Shown here: positions 56,870 through 64,000 of the stretch, in pieces
Numbering within the stretch: position 1 is the stretch's first letter
How the letters are laid out: each line of letters opens with the position of its first letter
Origin: Sambucus nigra
Taxonomy: Eukaryota > Streptophyta > Magnoliopsida > Dipsacales > Adoxaceae
DNA: 64,000 bases
NCBI GenBank assembly: GCA_949130495.1
Contig: OX422222.1
Location: 273,100,109-273,164,108, forward strand
Reading direction: 5' to 3'
Translations under genes and position numbers: made by a program
The notes under the pieces: generated by a model
What the model was told of the DNA's origin: nothing
Database searches by the model: none
What the model saw: the letters and a program-made list of their open reading frames with translations, nothing else

Positions 56870-57545
56870 TCATACCCGGGTACTGACCTAGGGGCCATAG
56901 GGCACTCCTGGGCTTCGTTTGACCCAAATTTAAACTCTTCAGTTTGATAGAGAGTGAATGAATTTTCAAAGGGCGCTAAAATCCCTTTCTAACGGTTCAT
57001 CATGTGCGCGATTTTGACTTACGGTGAGGATGAACGACTCGTTTTCTCCTGAAACTTGATCAGGAGGTCACTGGACGCTCCCAGGATCCGTTTGAAAAAA
57101 TTCAACTCTTCAACCCGACCGAGACTGAATGAATCTTCAAGGGGCACTGAAACCCCTTTCAAACGGTATACCCCATGCACAATTTTGACTTACAGTGCAG
57201 ATGAACGATCCGTTTTACTCCGAAAGGTCACTGAACGCTTCTAGGACCGGTTGACCAAAGTCAACTTCCCAAACAAAGTCAAACTCTTTGGAATTTCGAA
57301 GTATATATCCTAACCTTTCCAATGGTCTGCCCTGTGCACGATTCTGACTTACCATGCGGACGAACGATCCGTTTGCTTCCGATGATTCCCCGTCCAAAGG
57401 GCCGACGAGACCTTCCGATCCATATTTGACTCAAAGTCAACTCCCAGACCCAGGATTAGTCCAAAAGACTTTCAAAGGTCTCTAAAATACCTTTCCACCG
57501 GTTTTCCCCTTTCATGATTCGGATCAACGGTTTGCGCTCTACGAC
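56870..57545 (+). repeat. About four tandem units of 150-180 bp in the D LTR
   Basis: Each unit goes from a GGTCACTGGACGCTCC-like start through AACTCTTCAA and AACCCCTTTCAAACGG to GACTTACNNTGCGGATGAACGATCCGTTT. The last motif is at about 57014, 57186 and 57346; a fourth, weaker unit ends with CATGATTCGGATCAACGG near 57515. Located upstream of the TATA box, so in U3. Confidence 0.85.
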
Positions 57546-57674
57546 CAATTTTTCGAAGGAACCTGAAAGAGACTGTCAAACGGCACGTTCCAAACCCTGC
57601 CTATCGGCAGTGTGCCTAAAAATACCTACCGATTGGCAGGATCGGGGCTATGTCGATCGGCAATGCCCTGGTCT

Positions 57675-57683
57675 TATAAAAAG
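57675..57683 (+). promoter_or_regulatory. TATA box of the D LTR
   Basis: TATAAAAAG in GGTCTTATAAAAAGGAGGGC, about 130 bases after the tandem repeats. Transcription would start near 57710. Confidence 0.75.
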
Positions 57684-58883
57684 GAGGGCCTAGACTCATT
57701 GCAAGGGGACCCAAGATCTAAAATCCATCACTCTCAGCGAACTCATAAAACCTCTCTCGAAGTCAGCGTGATTTTCACATCCAAATCCTTTTCCAACCAT
57801 CACTTTTCATCATCTTTTCCACCAAACTTGGTGAATTAACTACCCTTCATCATCATCGAAGTCCAAGGGTTGCTCTCCAACATTTAAGACCAAGCTCAAG
57901 ATCTTCAAGAAGGTCCAACTTTCTCAACTCCTTCTTCAAATTCTCCTAAATTCGCATTAGCTTATTTTATTACTTAGGACTTTTATTCTCTCATCTCACA
58001 TATCCTAATATACTTTTTATTTAGTATTATTGCACATATCTTATTTTTATATGAATAAAACCCAAAAAAATTAAGAAAAATATGGTTTGCTCATAAATTC
58101 CAAATGGGAATTCTCACATTTTTCTCACAATTAAAACACCTTTTTACACACACACATAAATAAGAGAAGTAACCAATTGGATTTATGGGATAAACCCCAC
58201 CCCTCGTTTTGTATACGAACTACGTGGACTTTGATGCCTTTATAGGCTATGTAGGCGTCTCGGAGTAAAACTCGGGACTCGAGTCATATTCTTACTTTTC
58301 TCCTATTTTCTATTTTTCTATATTCTTTAACTTAATTCTCTTAAATTCTATATATTTACATACACATATATTTGTTCTTAGTGTGTATTATTCCACATGC
58401 GTTATCATTCCATCATACTGATCAACGCGAGGATAATCACATAAATCCTATTTTCTAATATTACTTTTAGAACATTCCTAGGGATGACTCGCTTTATCTT
58501 TTCCATGATACAAGCCGATGATTCCTATCTCCACTACATATACACATGCACACATATCACGGGGAAATAAAGGAAAATATCAATAACCCATGAGAGACCG
58601 TAAAGGCGGAATGGGTGCCTAACACCTTCCCATTTTGTAACTTAGCCTTCGAACCCTTTACGAATTATTTTGGTTTCGTATGTATCAGTATATCTTTAGA
58701 TGTTGTCTTTCGGGATGGCTCCCTTTTCTTTTGACTGGCGACTCCATCTCTCTACCTTTTGCACCTCATCATCAACGCCGGCCGAAGCGCTCTCTAGAGG
58801 GATGCGCGGGACCAAGATCCTCTCGATAAGAAGAACCCCATCTTCTACGTCTCTCTCGCCACGAGGATCGGGGATGGCCACAG

Positions 58884-58901
58884 TGGCGACTCCGCTGAGG
58901 A
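58884..58901 (+). promoter_or_regulatory. Primer-binding site of D (Arg-tRNA type)
   Basis: TGGCGACTCCGCTGAGGA, one base after the LTR end. Ogre and related elements use a TGGCGACTC...GGGGA PBS matched to tRNA-Arg; here one G is A. Confidence 0.85.
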
Positions 58902-60221
58902 CTTTCGTTTATGAGGGCAAACTTAATTTACATGGGTGTTTTACTTTCTTATATATTCCCATATTTTGCATGTTCCCCTTTTCATGTGTACCTCATGCTT
59001 CTATTCACCCACTTATAGAAGATTCTCCATGTACACTTCGCACCACGTGCACCTAGGATCACATGTATCCGCATGTTGCACGCATCACCTATCCATACTT
59101 GGTATATCATTAGTACTTGTACTTTGCTCCCTCTTTGGCATGATCAAGAAAGATACTCGCATCATAAGATACTAATAAAAGAATCATGCATCATTCACAC
59201 GACATCACCAAAGAGCATTGTGATTTACCAAATTTTGTCCAATAACTGGAGGGTCACTTCGTGATGGGCGTTGGTCCGGCAGCGCCCAGTTAGCCTAAGT
59301 GATATTACTCTCACCTTCTATAAGTACCTTCGACGTATATCAAATGGCTCCCCCACATCGTACCACTTGACCGAAGTCATGATGTGAGGTATATCGCAGG
59401 GAACTCGTTCACGTACGCCGAGTATATCGAATTCTCTCTCACACATACCGTCCCCACGAGGTATATAGTGAGGCAATTCATGTACACTCGGGTATATCAA
59501 ATGGCTTGTCCACACGTACCGATTCCCTCAAAAGCAAGGCGTATATCGTAGAGGTCACGCCAATGGGGGGAACCCTTTCCAATTCACCCAACCAACTGCG
59601 TACCTGCATATAGGTGTCAAGCCTAGGACACATATGTTAGATTACCGGTTTTAACCCAAAACTCTGTCAAAATTTAGGGTCGGCCGGCCGTCCAATTTTT
59701 TACTCATTTTTAAAATGGGACCCTGCCCGTGAGTCTAGTCGCAAGTCCAACCATAGCTTTGCATATATTACAAACCCGATTTTTCTATGCTCGGGTCACA
59801 TCTGGCATTTCATTTTACATTTAGGAGAATTTAATACAAGTGATAACATAATAATTATAATAATCATTCTGAGACACGTCTCCCAAAATATTTCCCCTTT
59901 TTTTTATCAAAAATCCAAAAACATTTTTTCTTTCTTTATTAAAAATCCAAAAACATTTTTCCTTTATTTATCAAAAATCCAAAAACATTTCTCTCTTCTT
60001 TATCAAAAATCAAAAACTATTTTGTCTTTGAATCTCAAAAAGAAAAATATCAAGAATATTTTCATTCTTTTTCTCCAAAAATAAATCCTATTTTACGCCT
60101 CCTCAGGTCGATCGCATGCACTTGGCCTGGCTCCTTATTGGCTTCGGTCTTCAGCCAAATCACCTCGGAGTTCCGTTCATTCCCCTTCTACTTCTTCTGA
60201 GTCCGAATCCATCCTCTTTCC
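58902..60221 (+). other. Leader of D, non-coding
   Basis: No convincing ORF, so the extra ORF1 that Ogre carries before gag is absent or lost. 59330-59550 repeats GTATATC/GGTATATC with CACGTACCG-like motifs five or six times. 59880-60060 has four or five copies of ATCAAAAATCCAAAAACATTTT. Confidence 0.65.
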
Positions 60222-61500
60222 ATGGAGAACACATATCAAGTACCAGTTGTGCAACCAGATCTAACGGCAGTTTTAGCTCAGCTCGTGTCCAAGATTGACA
60301 ACCTCCAGACTGAGGTTCGAGAGATGCAACAAAACTAGGTTCCTATTCCTCAAGAGCCCGATGCCCTATCCCCTCGTGCTATGGGTCCACCCGAGCCTAT
60401 CTGGGTTCCTTAAGAGTATCATCATGCTCCATGTGCCCCTCATATTAATGGGTCATCGCCTGCCCAGCTTCCAATACTAAACCTTGCCCAGCCTGGGACT
60501 AACTTGCCTATGATCATTGATACGAAAGAGGAAGAATTGAACAAGGTCAAATAAGATCTCAAGATGCTAACTAAAAAGTTCGACCAAGTCAGAATCTCTG
60601 GGAATTACATGGACTACACCCACATGTCTCCTTATTCTAAAGCGAGGTTACCCGAGGAGTTTAAAATGACAAATATCAAGAAATTCAGAGGAAGTGGACC
60701 CCCGATTGTTCATCTTCGCAGTTATCACTATTATATGACTCTCCTAGGGGCTTCTGAAGAAGTGATGTCCCAATTCTTTCAGCAAACTTTGAAGGATAGT
60801 GCCCTCAGGTGGTTTTTATCTCTCGAGGAGTTCAGAATCCGTAGCTGGGAAGATGTGGCCCAAGAATTCATGTCGTAGTACAAATACAATGAAGAGTTTA
60901 AGGTCACCTGCCATGATTTATATTTTCTCAAATAGAACTCTGGGATCAATCAGTAACTTCGTAGCCTGATGGAGGGAAAACCAGCCACCATGACCAATCA
61001 TCCATCCGAGGAAGGACAAGTCAACATAGTGAAGAAGAATTTCTTACCCCATGTCTAAACATCAATGGGATGACAATACTATCCCCACTTTCAAGCTCTC
61101 AGAGAGGACGAAGTAGAAATCGAGGAAGGTCTTGCTAAAGCATAACTTGAACCAAAGAAAGTCTCTGAATAGTTCACCCTCAGAAAATATGACAAACATG
61201 TCAGTGCTGCAGTCTCAACCATCAATAACATCTCTCAACCAACAACCTCATGGGAACCAGAAAGACGCCCTTTCCCAGTCCGTAAGGAATACACCGAGAT
61301 CCATGCTCCCCTGTCCAAAGTCTATCAGGCCCTGTTAAGCCAAAATCTTATCAAACCCTTGGATCCCCGTCCATTGCCAAATTCGCTACCAAGAAACTTC
61401 AAGGCAGATGCCTATTGCGCCTTTCATCAAACTGCCGGCCATACCACCAACCAATGCTTTCACCTTCGAAATATAATCTAAGGTCTAATCTATTGGGTAC
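60222..61500 (+). pseudogene. D gag
   Basis: ATG at 60222 (MENTYQVPVVQPDLTAVLAQ), one frame to about 61480 with eight or so stops, most of which could be CAA/CAG decayed to TAA/TAG. Gag domain 60564-60960: KMTNIKKFRGSGPPIVHLRS, FFQQTLKDSALRWFLSLEEF, SWEDVAQEFMS. 61290-61470: ALLSQNLIKPLDPRPLP and the zinc-finger-like CAFHQTAGHTTNQCFHLRN. This C-x3-H...C pattern is typical for the clade. Confidence 0.9.
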
Positions 61501-62565
61501 CATTTACCCACCAGCCAATCCTAAGCCAAATACTACTCACAACCTACTCCCAAATCATACCAATGCTATCTTCCTAGAAAAGAACCCAGAATTTGATCCC
61601 TCAACTCAAATCACACCCATACACTCTCCTAAACCCCTCCAAACTTGCCCATATTTCCTCCTAAACCTTATTAGCCTCACTGATCAGGCACTATGACTCC
61701 TTACCAAAGCATGTATCCCTGTCCATACCCGTTCCAAAAATGAAAGTATGGAATTATCAGAAGTATAAACCAACTCCTAGAGTTCGGGCTAAAACTTCCC
61801 TCGCAGATGATCATTGATTGCCACAGGTTCAGTACGTTATTCTTAGAGGCACAAAAGTGGGCCCTAGAGTCAGACATTTGGGTAGTACTAACAGATGAAG
61901 TCAGCCTATATGACATTATCCCGATCATGGCAGAATTATTTAGGCAAACCAATAATATTTGTAGTATGACCGAGTTACTTGATACTCTGAAGCTATAAGG
62001 ATGCCTGGTCCCTTTACCCTTACATATCCCCACAGAATGGGAAGATATGTATGAAGAAGCCATTGAAGTGGTGGAATGCATTAACTTTACATGGAAAGAT
62101 AGAATTATTGCCACTGAATGTGGGGAAGAATTTAAAGATTCAAATGAAGAGCAAGCTTCTAATAAAACTGGCCCAGTAGCTGACATGTGTGGGATGATAT
62201 CATTTGAATAACTCCTCAAAGAAATAAACAAGGTGGCAGAACAACCCGAGATTGATGAGGAAACGGGGTTCATGGTCTTCACTTCTTCAGTAAATCACAT
62301 GAACAGACCGGGAAGGCATTACCAGATCCCGAGCTCACTACAAGCAAATGACAAGGGGGAGGGTGTTAAAAACCTTCCTATGCCCGAGATGACCCTCGAG
62401 GAGAGCAAGATCCTCGATAAACTAAAGAAAACTCAAGCTAATATCACTCTATGGGGGATTTTCATGTCTTCTCAGCTGTACAGAAATGCTTTGATCAAGT
62501 TGCTCACTGGACCCACAGTTCCTCCTTCTACCACACCATAAGAAGCGATAAATTTAGTCAGATCC
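61501..62565 (+). pseudogene. D gag-protease linker
   Basis: Pieces in changing frames: PANPKPNTTHNLLPNHTNAI, VWNYQKYKPTPRVRAKTSLA near 61745, EETGFMVFTSSVNHMNRPGR (62233 frame), and the conserved pre-protease block ESKILDKLKKTQANITLWG, FMSSQLYRNALIKLLTG at 62410-62510. The block is usual upstream of the protease in Tat/Ogre elements. Confidence 0.75.
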
Positions 62566-62985
62566 TTGACCTCTACCCGAATGCTATCCTTTTCTGAAGA
62601 AGAAATCCCCAGAATTGGGCCAAACCATAATCAGGCACTCAACATCTCCGTCGAAGTTATGGGGAAGATCGTACCACTCTCTCTTATCGATAATGGATCC
62701 GCCTTGAATGTCTGCCCATTAAGAACCTTTAAATGCTTAGGACTAAAGGAAAGTGACCTCACTCAAACCTCCGCTGATGTATGTGCCTACGATAATACTC
62801 GTCGAGAAGTGATGGGATCCATAAAACTTATAACAGGGGTTGGCCCTATAAACCCCGTCGTTGAATTTCAAGTTACTGACATCCTAGATTATTTCAACCT
62901 GTTACTCGAATGAACTTGGCTCAAGGTATCAATGGTGTGTATTCCTCACTCCATCATAAATTGAAGTTCTTCATCGATGAATGAG
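62566..62985 (+). pseudogene. D aspartic protease
   Basis: FSEEEIPRIGPNHNQALNIS opens the domain. The active site reads LIDNGSALNVCPL with Asp at 62689-62691; plant members often have D-N-G or D-T-G here, so it may be intact. REVMGSIKLI, EFQVTDILDYFNLLLE follow to a stop at 62911; the expected GRPW is E*TW, after which PHSII...KLKFFID-like sequence continues in another frame. Confidence 0.88.
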
Positions 62986-63203
62986 TCATCACTATTTTGG
63001 GCGACGATGATAATACCGAGGGTGCAAGTACTAGTAATCCAATCCTTGAGATACAGCACGGGTCAAATGATATGCTCCTATCAGGATTTTGAGTTGAACA
63101 ACTTCTACTCTCTATAGGGGACGATTTCAAAGAAAGGGTTTGTTCGGAATATGGCCCTCATGGCAACGTCAATGTGATTCAGATGTTCATAAACATGCAC
63201 TTC

Positions 63204-63331
63204 ATGCATGGACTGGGGATGGGGTAAAGACAGCAAGGGATACTTGAGCCCATTGTGCTAAAAAAGGCTTTCCCTCCTTGTGGTTTGGGGTATCAACCAT
63301 TAGAACAAGGGCACAGAATGATCCGCTAGTC
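63204..63331 (+). pseudogene. D G-patch-like segment after protease
   Basis: Reads MHGLGMG*RQQGILEPIVLK, then KAFPPCGLGYQPLEQGHRMI. The GxGxGxxxQGxxEPI pattern is a G-patch, a glycine-rich RNA-binding motif. It is known after protease in some plant Ty3 elements and in betaretroviruses. One stop (TAA at 63225) interrupts it. Confidence 0.75.
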
Positions 63332-63380
63332 TTAACCAAAGAGAAGACTAGACTGCATCCAGACTATCCCAGGTGACTCC

Positions 63381-63995
63381 TTGAATGGAAGATTCATCAA
63401 AGAGGACGAATATTTCTCCTTTTGTGGCTTCCCAGAACCATGGTACGACCATACAAACAAAAATATTAAGCCTAGAATAGAGATCTTTTTCCAAGACAGC
63501 TACCCATGGGCCAAAAGTTCCCAACACCATGTACGACCACTCATCAGAGATACCGAAGATTCTGAAAGAAGTTACTCCGAAGATTCCTTCAACTTACAGA
63601 CACTGGGGCTGACACTTTGCATGGTTTATTCAAGCACTACATCACTGGATCCATCCCACCTGATTAAATTTGCTGATGCACCTCTCCTCAACTGGCATGT
63701 TTCTCCAGTTCTACCTATTGAAATCACACCTAATCCCAATGTTTACCTAATCTCTTATTCTGTTGTCTATCCTTGCTCAAATGTAATCGGAACCTCCTTT
63801 GATGAGGTTTTCAATGTTATTTTTCCTATCAATGAAATAAATGAAGATTTTAAGTATCTGGTTGTTCTTTACATTAATTGTTTAGATTCTAATCAAACTT
63901 TTGACGATGCTGATTTTGCAAATGAAAAATTCTTAACTGATCTAAATAAGGTTAATAACAAACAACATAACCACGTTCAAGTTAATAAAGAATAA
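63381..63995 (+). pseudogene. D protease-RT linker, open frame at window end
   Basis: An open frame of 204 residues: FIKEDEYFSFCGFPEPWYDH, then Ser/Asp-rich sequence and DADFANEKFLTDLNKVNN. It occupies the variable linker between G-patch and RT. I see no domain in it. The first RT motifs would lie outside the window. Confidence 0.6.
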
Positions 63996-64000
63996 ACTAT

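Larger units (their letters stand above)
56792..58882 (+). repeat. 5' LTR of D
   Basis: TGTGTATACACCCC ... GATGGCCACA (TGTG/CACA ends), about 2,091 bp. Holds tandem repeats (56870-57545), a TATA box (57675), and near its end GGGTGCCTAACACCTTCCC (58611-58630), a motif common at the end of Tat/Ogre LTRs. Open frames inside are not genes. Confidence 0.82.
56792..64000 (+). mobile_element. Element D: Ogre/Tat-like Ty3/gypsy element, 5' part, runs off the window
   Basis: 2.1-kb LTR with internal tandem repeats, Arg-tRNA-like PBS, long leader, gag, protease, G-patch segment and the start of the linker to RT. RT and beyond lie outside the window. Protein similarity and the TGGCGACTC PBS point to the Ogre/Tat clade. 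GC content is visibly higher than the neighbours. Inserted in the 3' LTR of C. Confidence 0.88.

Noticed and set aside
57056..58881. Several ORFs of 60-118 residues
   Set aside because: All lie in the LTR of D, partly in its tandem repeats; no family resemblance.
61701..62282. 193-residue ORF on -
   Set aside because: Opposite to the gag-protease linker of D; Ser-rich low-complexity, and the + strand has the family blocks.

Overview
The window is nuclear DNA of a flowering plant, probably gene-poor or pericentromeric. It is AT-rich and consists almost entirely of decayed, mutually nested transposable elements. Every recognisable protein belongs to a plant LTR-retrotransposon lineage: Ty3/gypsy Tekay-like chromovirus, Tat/Retand-like and Ogre/Tat-like, plus several Ty1/copia lineages. 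I found no intact host gene, rRNA, tRNA or CRISPR array. The species cannot be named from this.

Layout. (1) Bases 1-597, 12746-15349 and 21249 to about 23390 are one Tekay/Del-like chromovirus (X): pol, PPT and start of the 3' LTR. (2) A Tat-lineage element (T, 598-12745) sits inside the RT of X. T has both LTRs, gag-PR-RT-RNaseH-archaeal RNaseH-INT on +, and downstream of pol a four-exon gene on the opposite strand (11820-7814). A 425-bp hAT MITE with perfect 8-bp target duplication lies inside that antisense gene. (3) A gag-only copia element (G1, 15350-21243) sits in the 3' LTR of X. (4) Pieces of another copia element (E) lie at 23395-24885, 41690-42445 and 47080-47963, scattered by later insertions. 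(5) A full-length copia element on - (A, 26336-41680, TSD AAATG) carries a gag-only relative (B, 32840-39827, TSD TCTTT) inside its gag. (6) A PIF/Harbinger-like element (43640-46738, TSD TTA) carries a retro-derived insertion with inverted U5 ends (44190-45212, TSD AGTCC) and a palindromic quadruple repeat (45731-45915). (7) A foldback MITE lies at 47964-48328. (8) Another copia element (C, about 48652-56791) follows, its 3' LTR broken by an Ogre/Tat-like element (D, 56792 to the window end) with tandem repeats in its LTR and a G-patch segment after protease.

How the parts relate. A, B and G1 share the same PPT, TGTAAG...CTTACA LTR ends, a gag with an FDGxNYAYWK start, and a cluster of imperfect TCGTTCGAACGA palindromes in U3. 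A has pol; B and G1 stop after a second zinc knuckle and appear to be non-autonomous relatives needing pol in trans. The antisense gene of T has three introns, all in phase 0, its own TATA box, and a reading frame restored exactly when the MITE is removed. It is the best candidate for an unusual system here. All coding regions carry stops and frameshifts; I call them pseudogenes.
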